Assembly: GCA_963774405.1 (NCBI GenBank)
Contig: CAVZEV010000005.1
Coordinates: 310,001-374,000 of the forward strand
DNA: 64,000 nucleotides
Origin: VRUE01 sp963774405
Lineage (GTDB): Bacteria; Actinomycetota; Thermoleophilia; Solirubrobacterales; 70-9
Reading direction: 5' to 3'
The position numbers and the translations under genes were made by a program. Under the pieces are notes generated by a model, which saw only the letters and a program-made list of their open reading frames with translations, was not told the DNA's origin and searched no databases. This document shows, piece by piece, positions 1 through 9,498 of the stretch. Within the stretch, counting starts at the first letter, position 1. Each line of letters starts with the position of its first letter.

Positions 1-8
1 CGATCGCA

Positions 9-14
9 TACAAT
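9..14 (+). promoter_or_regulatory. Probable -10 box for a leaderless transcript of the lipoprotein gene
   Basis: The hexamer TACAAT lies six bases before the GTG start at 21. A TANNNT box 6-7 bases before the start codon is the usual layout of leaderless transcripts in actinobacteria. The window begins too close to judge a -35 box. Confidence 0.4.
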
Positions 15-20
15 GGCCCG

Positions 21-785
21 GTGACCAGGGAAGGGACACGGCCGTTCGCGGCCCTCGTCGTTGCCGTGCTCGCGGCGGCGCTGCTCGCCGCCTGCGGCGG
101 CTCGAGCTCGGATTCGAGCAGTAGCACGAGCAGCGAGCCGAGCGGCTCGACGACGACCGGCACCACCGCCCAGGCCGGCTCGCAGGGAGGCTCTTCACAG
201 TCTTCACAGGGCGAGGCAAAGAAGAACGGCTCCCGGGAACAGGCCAACAACCAGGGTCAGAGCGGCGGCCAGAGCAAGCAAGTTCAGGCCCAGCAGGGCT
301 CCAGCGGGCAGGGGCGCAAGGGCGTGGAAACCCCGCTCAAGGTCTCGGGCGGCGGCTCCGGGCAGTTCCGCACGAAGGGCGGCGACAACAGCATCCAGGA
401 ATTCGGCGGCGAGAGCGATGAATCGGAACTGCAGGAAGCCGCGGAAGTGGTGCACGGCTTCTACGTCTCCCGCGCCGCCGAAGAATGGGACAGGGCCTGC
501 TCCTACCTCGCCAAGTCGAACATCGAACAGCTGGAAAAACTGGCCAACCAGTCGGCCAAGTCGCAGGGAGCCGACTGCGCGACGGTGCTCAAGGCCTTCA
601 CCCGGCCGCTGCCGGCTTCGGTCGAGCGCGAAATCACCACCGTCGACGCGGGCAGCCTGCGGCACGAAGGCGAACAGGGCTTCCTGATCTACTACGGCGC
701 CGGCCACGTCAAGTACGCGATGCCGCTGCGCGACGAAGGCGGCCACTGGAAGGTCGCGGCTCTCTCGGGCACCACGCTCGGCTGA
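21..785 (+). CDS. Putative lipoprotein, low-complexity N-terminal region
   Basis: This 254-residue protein has a signal peptide with an Ala/Val/Leu core and a lipobox ending LLAAC, so Cys25 is the likely lipidated residue and the protein should sit on the outer face of the membrane. Residues 27-110 are a Ser/Gly/Gln/Thr-rich linker with no predicted fold. Residues 135-254 look like a compact domain of the NTF2-like or DUF4878-like size: a helix (VVHGFYVSRAAEEWDRAC), then strands ending in HWKVAAL. Two cysteines in this domain could form a disulfide. The GTG start is supported by the signal peptide and the -10 box just upstream. The function is unknown. It converges with purA. Confidence 0.75.
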   Translation: MTREGTRPFAALVVAVLAAALLAACGGSSSDSSSSTSSEPSGSTTTGTTAQAGSQGGSSQSSQGEAKKNGSREQANNQGQSGGQSKQVQAQQGSSGQGRKGVETPLKVSGGGSGQFRTKGGDNSIQEFGGESDESELQEAAEVVHGFYVSRAAEEWDRACSYLAKSNIEQLEKLANQSAKSQGADCATVLKAFTRPLPASVEREITTVDAGSLRHEGEQGFLIYYGAGHVKYAMPLRDEGGHWKVAALSGTTLG

Positions 786-803
786 CCGGCGGGCCCGCCG
801 GTC
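784..803. terminator. Terminator-like perfect palindrome between convergent genes
   Basis: A perfect 20-base GC palindrome (GACCGGCGGG and its complement) begins at the stop codon of the lipoprotein gene and ends just before the purA stop. It has no U-tract, so it may only contribute to bidirectional termination. Confidence 0.4.
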
Positions 804-806
804 CGG

Positions 807-2156
<1,350 letters not shown>

Positions 2157-2184
2157 GACCGGGGCATTGTGCCGATTCGATCGG

Positions 2185-2913
2185 CTAGGCGACCTTGCCG
2201 TAGCGGCGGTCGTCGCCGAAGAGGGGCACCTCGTCGCAGATCTGGCTGAGACGGGAGACCGTGCGACTGCCGATCTGCTCCTCGAGCTCCTCGTGCGGGA
2301 GGTTGGTCGTGACCAGGACGGAGCGCTGCGCCTCGTAGCGCTCGTTGATCAGCGCGTAGAGCTGCTCGAGCACCCAGTCGCTGCGTTTCTCGGCGCCGAG
2401 GTCGTCGATGTGGAGCAGGTCGACCGAGGTCAACCGCTCGAAGAAGGCGAGGTAGGAGTCGCCGCCGGGCTCGGAGTCGTAGGTGCGGCGGATGTGGGCG
2501 AGCAGCTTGGGCAGCGAGTAGATCGCCACCGAGTGGCCGGCCTCCAGGGCCATCTTCGAGACCAGCATCGCCAGGGTCGTCTTGCCGGTGCCGGTGTCGC
2601 CGAAGATCCACAGGCCCCGTCCCGCCCCAAGGCGGCCCTCGAGATCGTCGGCGAAGTTGCGCACCTCGCCGACGGCGGCCTTGGTCTGCAAATCGCGCGC
2701 CATGTCGGAGACCGGCGGGCGGTCGAAGGAGACGCCGCGGTAGCGCGCCGGGATCACCGAGGCGACGCCGCGCACACGACCGCGTTTGAGCCGCTGCGCA
2801 CGGCACTCGCATTCGCGCGCCACGTCCTCGGGGCCGAGGATCCAGCCGGAGCCGTCGCAGACGCCGAGCGGGCAGGCCTGTTCGCGGAAGGGTTCGGAGC
2901 GGGCGCCGGGCAC
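2185..2913 (-). CDS. DnaC/DnaI-like AAA+ ATPase, probable helicase loader
   Basis: This 242-residue protein has an N-terminal cysteine cluster (Cys14, Cys19, Cys35, Cys37) in the CxxxxC...CxC layout of DnaI/DnaC zinc-binding segments. It is followed by an AAA+ core with Walker A GDTGTGKTT (105-113), Walker B LLHIDDLG (166-173) and sensor I TTNLPHEEL. This matches the DnaC/IstB family. The GTG start directly follows the dnaB stop codon. A position immediately behind dnaB makes a role in loading or remodelling the replicative helicase the best guess. No transposase is nearby, which argues against IstB. See also the DciA-like gene at 51.5 kb. Confidence 0.85.
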   Translation of the reverse strand: MPGARSEPFREQACPLGVCDGSGWILGPEDVARECECRAQRLKRGRVRGVASVIPARYRGVSFDRPPVSDMARDLQTKAAVGEVRNFADDLEGRLGAGRGLWIFGDTGTGKTTLAMLVSKMALEAGHSVAIYSLPKLLAHIRRTYDSEPGGDSYLAFFERLTSVDLLHIDDLGAEKRSDWVLEQLYALINERYEAQRSVLVTTNLPHEELEEQIGSRTVSRLSQICDEVPLFGDDRRYGKVA

Positions 2914-5608
2914 CTAGAACTCCGGTCCCGCGACGGCGGCGTCATCGAACGGCGGGCCCTCGTCTGCCGGCTGCTCGATCGGCTGCTCCTGCCCGGCGTA
3001 ATCGGCGAACTTGGGGAAGCGATCGAGGAAGACCAGCTTCGGTGAGGCGATCGGTCCGTTGCGGTGCTTGGCGATGATCAGGTCGGCGAGGCCGTCCGGC
3101 TCGTCGTCGGGATCGCGGTAGTAGTCCTCGCGGAAGAGGAAGGCGACGACGTCCGCGTCCTGCTCTATCGATCCCGACTCTCTCAGGTCCGAGAGCATCG
3201 GCTTGGGCGGGTGGCGCTGCTCGGGAGCTCGGGACAGCTGCGAGATCGCCAGGACGGGAACCTCCAGCTCGCGGGCGAGGATCTTCAGGCCGCGGCTCAT
3301 CTGGCCGACCTGCTCGACTCGATTGGCCCGCAGGTCGTCGGCGCGCATCAGCTGCAGGTAGTCGACGATCACCAGGCCGAGGCCTCCCCGCTCCTGCTCC
3401 TGAGCGTGCAGGCGTCGCGCCTTGGCACGAAGGTCGAGTAGGCCGAGATCGGACGAGTCGTCGAACCAGAGCGGCGCCTCCTCGAGCTCGTTGCAGGCCC
3501 GCACCACCTTCGGCCAGTCTTTCTGGGAGACCTGTCCCTTGCGCAGCTTGTCGCCGGAGATCCGCGCCCGGCAGGCGATGAAGCGCTGGGCCAGCTCGAC
3601 CTCGGACATCTCGAGCGAGAAGAAGGCGACCGGCAGATTTCGCTTCACCGCTACGTTTTCGGCGATGTTGGCGACGATCGCGCTGTTGTGGACGATGATG
3701 TCGTCGGCGACGAAATTGCGCAGGCCCGGCACGTCGAGGTCGTAGGTCTCTTCTTCGCCCACGTATTCGACCGACTCGACCTCGTCCCACCAGATGTCGG
3801 AGTCACAGAGCTCCTCGAGGGCTGGAGAGGAGATAGCCGTCGTCAACTCCGCGACGAGCCCGCGGGACGGTGAGCGCTTGCCGACGTGCCAGTTGTGATT
3901 GCGGGGACGGCCGGTGACCTCGCTGACATCGGCCCAGGAGCGACTGCCCTTTGCAAACAGGATCTCCTCCCAAATATCGCCAGGGAGCGTGTCGGTGTTC
4001 GTTGACCGGGGAGCAGACTCGAGACGATCCAATACCTCGTCCTGCTTCGCTTCCTTGCCGGGAACGCGGATCAGCTCACAGAAGCGGCGCAGACCCTCCT
4101 GAGAGGTGATGCGGATCTCGCGAGCGACCTTTTCCGTCCCGTCGTAGACCGGCCGCTTCAGCGTCCGGATCGTCGCCACGATGCCGAGTCTCAGCAGCAG
4201 GTGCTGGACGTCGCGAGCGAGTCGCTCGCTGATCGTCGTGTAGCCGATCTGCGCCAAGCGATCGCTGCAATAGACATGCCCGTCGCAGGCGTACATCACG
4301 CCGAGGAAGCGCGCGATCTGCTCGTCGCGCAAGCCAAAAACCTCGTCTGGAACGAACTTCTCAGCTGAGCGAAGCCCCATGAGGCCATGACGACGGAGCA
4401 TCAGGGTGACGGGGTTTCCGCCTGGACGGTTTCCGGAAGTTAGGTAGGAGCTGCCTCTTGCCTCGCGTCGGCTCGGACTGAACCGCACGCCCATAGCATG
4501 AGCGGCTGCCTCGACGGTTCCGGCCACCCCCGAATCGGCTCCATAACAGTACGCCGGGGTCCCCCCGCCGATCGATCCGTCGGCGATTAGCGCGCCGAGA
4601 AGAACAACCTCTGCATCGGGCATCTCCGCAGTCCGAGCAGGCCGGGGCAACCGTCGCGGCACCGCGATGCGGTCACCGGGCTTCAAATCGCCCAGATCCT
4701 GCCATCCCGAGCTGGTGAGCACCGGGTGATTGGCGGTGGCCTCCGTCCACCTGCCAAGGCGCGTGGTCAGCCGGTGTATCGGCTTACGGCCATTCGGCTC
4801 GATCGCCGCAACCTTTGCCGACCTCATCGTCAGGTCCGGACCCAGCGAGGCAACCCACACCTCCTCGCCTCGCTCGTACGCCTCGAACAGATCGACCACC
4901 CGGCGCCGCGCGCCACTCTTGCTATCGTAAATCAGACTTTGTGCTGAATTACACTTGCCCATCGCAGGCCTCGCAGCCACGATGATCAGGTTCCCCGGCT
5001 GGAATCCCCCCGTCACCGCGTCGATGTCGCGGAACCCCGACGGCGTCCCCGTCAGTTCGAGCTCACCGGTGGAGAGCTTCTCCAGGCGGTCGACCTCGAG
5101 GTGGAGGATCTCGGAAAGCTGTTTGAAGTCGCTCGCCTGCTCTTTGTGGGCGACGTCGAAGAGCAGGCGCTCGGCCCGCTCGGAGAGCTCGCGCGGCTCG
5201 CCGTCGCGCTCGTGCACCCACCCCTGGATCTCCTGGCCGGCGCCGAGCAGGCGGCGCAGCAGCGAGTTCTGCTGGACGATCTCGGCGTAGTGCTTGGCGT
5301 TGCCCGCGGCCGGCGACCTTGGCCGCCAACTCGGAGACGTAGTGCTTGCCCCCCGCCTCCTCGATCTGGTTGCGCTGCACCAGGGCCTCGGTGACGCTGA
5401 GCTCGTCAACCGGCTTGGAGGCCGCGTAGAGGTCGTGGATGCAGGTGAAGATCGCCCCGTGCTTCTCGAGGTAGAAGTCGGCCGCGTTGAGCTTGACCTC
5501 GTCGATAACCCGGGTCAGGGTCGGCTCGGAGACCAGCATCGCTCCCAGCACCGATTCCTCAGCCTCGATGTTCTGCGGCGGCACGTGGGCTGTGGGAGCG
5601 GAAGCCAT
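2914..5608 (-). CDS. dnaB: Replicative DNA helicase DnaB, intein-containing, with a frame break
   Basis: This is the hexameric 5'-3' helicase of the replication fork. The N-terminal domain starts MASAPTAHVPPQNIEAEESV, and the RecA-like domain contains the Walker A segment ARPAMGK, the Walker B VIVDYLQLM, SQLSRAPEQR and the RESGSIEQDADVV motif. The Walker A loop is interrupted after Gly-Lys by an intein (3685-4953). Spliced length would be about 474 residues, normal for DnaB. Near 5305-5320 the frame changes by one base: KVAG in one frame continues as AAGNAKHYAEIV in another. Since the rest is intact and the gene is essential, a sequencing indel is the likely cause. The downstream neighbours are the DnaC-like gene and purA. 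Confidence 0.95.
3685..4953 (-). mobile_element. DnaB intein with LAGLIDADG homing endonuclease
   Basis: A 423-residue in-frame insertion splits the Walker A motif between GK and S of the extein. It begins with Cys1 (CNSAQSL) and has a block B TANHPV at residues 73-78. It ends FVADDIIVHN just before the extein Ser that would be the +1 nucleophile. Two dodecapeptide endonuclease motifs are visible, LLGALIADGSI (about 118-128) and FLGVMYACDGH (about 217-227), each with its acidic residue. The element is therefore probably both splicing-competent and a homing endonuclease. The P-loop is one of the known DnaB insertion points. Confidence 0.95.
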
Positions 5609-5712
5609 CGACTTAGTTAAGGGCCCGGGGCGGCGGCAACCGGCCGGAATCTCAAGAGAACCAGACGCGGCTCCGAGTCTCCGGAGCGTCCTTGCAAATT
5701 AAGAGGAAAGGA

Positions 5713-5850
5713 TCAGTGCGGGCGACGCTCGAGCCAGGGAACGAGAGCCCGATAGGAGATGTCGCGCTTCTCAAGCCGCATTGGGCTTGGTCGTTCCGGC
5801 TGTAGCCCTTTGGGCCGCTTGGGATCAGGTGGGGTGAAAGCTTTTGTCAT
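5713..5850 (-). CDS. Possible 45-residue basic, proline-rich protein
   Basis: An ORF of 45 codons starts with ATG 10 bases after the stop of the membrane protein gene at 5861. The product begins MTKAFTPPDPKRPKG and ends WLERRPH, and is rich in Pro, Arg and Lys. There is no obvious Shine-Dalgarno sequence, so translation may be coupled to the upstream gene. No function is recognised. The case for a real gene rests on spacing, strand and the clean frame. The remaining DNA between dnaB and this ORF (5609-5712) shows nothing recognisable. Confidence 0.4.
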   Translation of the reverse strand: MTKAFTPPDPKRPKGLQPERPSPMRLEKRDISYRALVPWLERRPH

Positions 5851-5860
5851 CAGTTGAATG

Positions 5861-6352
5861 CTACACGGCGATCGAGACTGCCCAAAGAGCGACCTCGGTG
5901 ATCAGTAGGCCGCTTGCGGTTTGGAAGAACATCTCGAGCCGGTCGAGTCCTTCCAGGTTTCTGACGTAGCTGTCATGCATGTGGAGTGCGAGGTCGCGAT
6001 GCAGGCTCTCGATCGACGCTGGCTCTGAGGCCTCCAGGTAGATCGCGATCAGATTGCTCACGTCAGCCGTGAACTCCCCCCGGAACGATCGAAGGGTTGC
6101 CAGCGATACCAGCGCCGTCGCGATGAAGCTGGCCAGCGCCAGCCAGGAAATCGGGCTCAACGCGCCGCTCTCCAGCGTTCGCGCTCCCAGGAAAGAGGTG
6201 ACGACCGTGGCTACCGAAAGAAGGAGACCGGTGCGGCTATGGACACCGTCGACCTCGAGCCGTTGATCCGAAAGCGCCCGCACCGCCTCGTCATAGGCAA
6301 CCTTGTAGAGGGCGTCCATGCCGGCATCCCCTTTGCTTGGCGTCTGATCCAC
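5861..6352 (-). CDS. Small three-TM membrane protein of unknown function
   Basis: This 163-residue protein begins with about 40 cytoplasmic residues (YDEAVRALSDQRLEVDGVHS). Two closely spaced transmembrane helices follow at about 43-60 (LLLSVATVVTSFLG) and 68-90 (SWLALASFIATALVSLATL), then a soluble helical region and a C-terminal hydrophobic segment (LLITEVALWAVSIAV). An amphipathic helix followed by a two-TM hairpin resembles SLATT-like and other small membrane effectors, but I cannot assign a family by eye. A 45-codon ORF follows at once. No partner nucleotidyl cyclase or nuclease gene is seen nearby. Confidence 0.65.
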   Translation of the reverse strand: MDQTPSKGDAGMDALYKVAYDEAVRALSDQRLEVDGVHSRTGLLLSVATVVTSFLGARTLESGALSPISWLALASFIATALVSLATLRSFRGEFTADVSNLIAIYLEASEPASIESLHRDLALHMHDSYVRNLEGLDRLEMFFQTASGLLITEVALWAVSIAV

Positions 6353-6538
6353 CCGCCAAGTCTCGGGCCGGCGGGCGTACCCGTGGTGCGCAGAAGGCGC
6401 CGAAAGTCGCGCAAGAGCCTCGTCGGAAAGTCTCCAGAATCGCCTCCCGCGCCGCCTCGGCCTTACCTATCCCCCGCATGTGCGCCAGCTCTAATTCTCT
6501 GGCCCGAGACACGCGCGAGCCGGCGCCGACGGTCAGCG

Positions 6539-8110
6539 CTATTTGCTCTGTTCGAAGGTGTGCTGGTAGGTCGTCGGGGCGCCGCTGCGGCCGATCGGGT
6601 TGAAGGGGGCCTGCTGGAAGCAGCCGGGGGCGCCGATCGCGGCCGAGTCGGTCTGTTCAGCGAAGGCGTACTTTCGCAGCGCTTCGAAGAACTTCAGGGA
6701 GAATTTTTCGTTGTCTTCCGCCGAGCTCTTGCTCCGGGCGGTGCGTTCCGCGAAAGCCGGGTCTTTATACGTTTCGGGGCTGAGGGTGGCGGTGACGCCT
6801 GAGGTGCAGCCGCGAACGTCGAAGCTGGGCAGGCCCGTCGCGAGGCTCTTCATCGACAGCGGTTGCGGGTAGGCGTTGGTGCGCCCGGTCGTCGTCCGGC
6901 TCGGGTAGGTCGCCAGCGATTCCGGATTGAATGGACCCATTGCCCTGATGTAGTGGAGCTGTTCGCCTTTGGCGTTTTCTGGGACCAGCTTGGCGTTGGT
7001 GACCGAGGCGAGATTTCCCATAGTCGCGGTCAGCTCGTGCTTGTAGAGGCCGAGGCCAGTGATCACCGGGTTGAGGTTGCGCAGGAAGGGGTCGACCGCG
7101 CGCAGCAGCGGCGGGAACTGGTCGCGGAAGAGCTTGCGCACGGCGGGGAAGCCGCTCGGGGCGCGATCGATCACCGGTTCGAGGCCTTCGAAGAAGCCCT
7201 TCGCCTGCGGCGCCAGCTTGGAGAAGGCGGTCAGGGTCGGCGAGAGCTGTTCGGCGACCGGGACCAGCTGCTTCATCACCGGGTCGGCGTTGACGGCGAA
7301 GCTCTTCAGCCGGTTGAGGGTCAGTTTCGACTCGTCCTGGAAGGTCGGGAAGGCGCGGAAGAGGGCTTCGATGTCGCGGTCGCGCGCCGCGGTTGTGCTG
7401 AAGACCGCGTTGGAGTTTTCGATCAGGCCGGCCAGCTCACCCTGGCGGCCGCGCAGGGCGCTGAGCGCGGTGGCGCCGTTGCGGAAGAGCTGCTTGACCG
7501 CGAGCCGCTGGCTGTCGAGCACGCGGAAGACGCGGTCGAAGCTGGTGAAGGCCGGTTCGAGCTCGCCGAAGGCGTAGGAGAGGCTGGCGCCCTGGCCCTC
7601 GATCGCGACCGCCGCTTCCTGCTGCCAGGTCTGGAAGGCGGCGCGGGTTTTGGCGTTGAAGGTGCGGAAGATCTCGTCGAGCTGGACCGATTCGGCGACC
7701 TGGGCTTCCGGCAGGGTGCCGCCGTCGGCGAGCTTGGGGGCGCTGCGGCTGCCGGGGGTGAGTTCGATGTAGGTCTCGCCGAGCAGCGTCTTGGTGCGCA
7801 GGATGGCGCGCGTGTTGGCCGGCAGCGGCCCGTACTTGTCGTCGATGTCGACCTTGGCCATCGCGTCTTTGCCGTTGGGGGCGAGGGCGATGTTCTGCAC
7901 CTTGCCGACCGAGACTCCGGAGATGCGCACGTCCGACTGCTGGGCGAGCTGGGCCGCCTCCTTGAAGGGGATGTTGACCTCATACGGCCGCGCCTTGAAC
8001 GGGGTCGGGCCGCCGAAGGTGATCCAGAGGAAGAGCAGGATGCCGAAGCACGACAGCGCGAAGCCGGCGATCACCAGGAGCTGGGTTGTGCTGGGGGCGC
8101 GCTTGCTCAT
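6539..8110 (-). CDS. Mce/MlaD-family substrate-binding protein, sixth gene of the operon
   Basis: This 523-residue protein has one N-terminal TM helix (about 10-32) and an MCE domain (about 38-120, with VRISGVSVGKVQ and LLGETYIEL). A long helical region with many Phe/Leu heptads follows, as in mycobacterial Mce proteins. Such proteins form a periplasm-like tunnel that carries lipids or steroids to a membrane permease. It has two cysteines in the C-terminal tail (RGCTSG, APGCFQQ). Its ATG overlaps the stop of the preceding mce gene (ATGA), so translation is coupled. It is the last gene of the operon. Confidence 0.9.
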   Translation of the reverse strand: MSKRAPSTTQLLVIAGFALSCFGILLFLWITFGGPTPFKARPYEVNIPFKEAAQLAQQSDVRISGVSVGKVQNIALAPNGKDAMAKVDIDDKYGPLPANTRAILRTKTLLGETYIELTPGSRSAPKLADGGTLPEAQVAESVQLDEIFRTFNAKTRAAFQTWQQEAAVAIEGQGASLSYAFGELEPAFTSFDRVFRVLDSQRLAVKQLFRNGATALSALRGRQGELAGLIENSNAVFSTTAARDRDIEALFRAFPTFQDESKLTLNRLKSFAVNADPVMKQLVPVAEQLSPTLTAFSKLAPQAKGFFEGLEPVIDRAPSGFPAVRKLFRDQFPPLLRAVDPFLRNLNPVITGLGLYKHELTATMGNLASVTNAKLVPENAKGEQLHYIRAMGPFNPESLATYPSRTTTGRTNAYPQPLSMKSLATGLPSFDVRGCTSGVTATLSPETYKDPAFAERTARSKSSAEDNEKFSLKFFEALRKYAFAEQTDSAAIGAPGCFQQAPFNPIGRSGAPTTYQHTFEQSK

Positions 8111-9498
8111 TCTGTTTCCGGACCGCAGCCGGTCGCTTGTGGAGTTTCTTTCGATGGCGGGACTGCCGGCAGCTCGCCCTTGCGCGGCACATTCGCCCCC
8201 CTGAGCAGGGACTGGATGTAAGGCTTATCGGTGGCAAAGCCGTATGCGAGTTCGGTGCCGTTGCAGGAGATCATCACCAGGCTGCGGCTGATCGGGCCGG
8301 CGGGATCGGCGAGATTGAAGGTCGCGTTGGTGTCGTGGTTGAGCCAGGGCAGGTAGAAGAGGTAGCTCTGCTTGCCCTTCGGCTTGTAGGCGAGCTCGTT
8401 GAGGAAGCTGTTGAAGGCGCCGAGCGAGTTGCCGAAGCCGCGCACGCTCCTGTTGAGCGCGTTGGAGCCGCGCCTGACCTGGGTCAGCACCGGGCGAACT
8501 TCGCGGGTGAAGGGGCGGATCTGGGTGCGGATCGGGGTGACCGTCTGTTCGAAGAGCCGCTGGTTGGCCTTCAGCGCCGGCTTCAGCGCCTGCGCCTGCG
8601 GGATCAGGCCGAGCAGGGCCGGGCGGGCGGCCTTGGAGAAGGCGTTGGCGCTGGCGAAGGCCGTTTCGGCGGCGCTCAGGGTGGAGGGGAACTCGGTGAG
8701 GATTTCCTGGATCGAGCTCTGCTGGTTGGCGAAGTTGCCCAGCGCCCCCTTGGAGGCGGTGACCCAGCGTTCGATCGCGGCGTCGTGGCGGCCGAGTTCG
8801 GTGGTCAGCAGGCCGAAGTCGTGGATCACGTTGGCGAGCGCGACGCGCCGGCTCGCCACCGCCTTGTTGAGGCTGGCGATGTAGTGCGAGAAGGGCTGCA
8901 GGCGGCGCAGCGCGTTGCCGAACTGGTGGCCGCGGCCGCCGATGCCCTGGGCGCCGCCGGCGACCAGCAGCTGGATGTACTGGCGGGTGTCGGCGTCGAG
9001 GGTGCCGAGGAAGGCGTCGAGGTTGACGTTGGGTTCGGTCTGGGAGAGCGGGAAGTTGTGGCCGTCTTCGATGTGGCCCTTGCCGCTGCCGGGTTCGACC
9101 TCGACGACCATGTCGTTGAGGTTGGTTTTCGGCCGCAGCAGCAGGCTGGCGTTGGGGTGGATCAGCGCCATGTACTTGGGCTCGATGTCCATGCCGACGA
9201 CGGCGTGGCCGTCTTCGAGGTCGACCGAGGTGACCTTGCCGATCTGGATGCCGGCCACGTCGACCGCCTGGCCCTGGCCGGGGGTGACCGCCTGCGCGGT
9301 GGTGAAGTCGCCGGTGATGTGGTCGAATTCTTCGCCGACGATCGGCACCCAAGACGGCAGCGAGGCTTTCTGCTGGGTGAAGATCCAGAGCGTCATCACG
9401 ACCCCCACCGCGGCGAGAGCGATGATCGCGATCGTGTCCTTGCTGCGCCCGCGCGACTGGCGCGAGAGCGAGGCCCGGAAGGTCGTCCAGCGGCTCAT
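8107..9498 (-). CDS. Mce/MlaD-family protein, fifth gene of the operon
   Basis: This protein has 463 residues from the ATG at 9498, which overlaps the previous stop as ATGA. A longer in-frame reading upstream is the out-of-frame shadow of gene four. The TM helix lies at about 23-40 (IAIIALAAVGVVMTLWIF), the MCE domain at about 60-140 (VDVAGIQIGKVTSVDL, LLRPKTNLNDMVVEV) and a helical C-terminal part follows. Two Cys occur near the end (MISCNGTEL, ATGCGPETE). The role is inferred to be the same as the other Mce subunits: building a hydrophobic conduit across the cell envelope. Confidence 0.9.
   Translation of the reverse strand: MSRWTTFRASLSRQSRGRSKDTIAIIALAAVGVVMTLWIFTQQKASLPSWVPIVGEEFDHITGDFTTAQAVTPGQGQAVDVAGIQIGKVTSVDLEDGHAVVGMDIEPKYMALIHPNASLLLRPKTNLNDMVVEVEPGSGKGHIEDGHNFPLSQTEPNVNLDAFLGTLDADTRQYIQLLVAGGAQGIGGRGHQFGNALRRLQPFSHYIASLNKAVASRRVALANVIHDFGLLTTELGRHDAAIERWVTASKGALGNFANQQSSIQEILTEFPSTLSAAETAFASANAFSKAARPALLGLIPQAQALKPALKANQRLFEQTVTPIRTQIRPFTREVRPVLTQVRRGSNALNRSVRGFGNSLGAFNSFLNELAYKPKGKQSYLFYLPWLNHDTNATFNLADPAGPISRSLVMISCNGTELAYGFATDKPYIQSLLRGANVPRKGELPAVPPSKETPQATGCGPETE

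Noticed and set aside
6291..6512. 73-codon minus-strand ORF upstream of the three-TM protein (MRGIGKAEAAREAILETFRR)
   Set aside because: It overlaps the start of the better-supported gene, the C-terminal half looks like noise, and no partner or family is visible.
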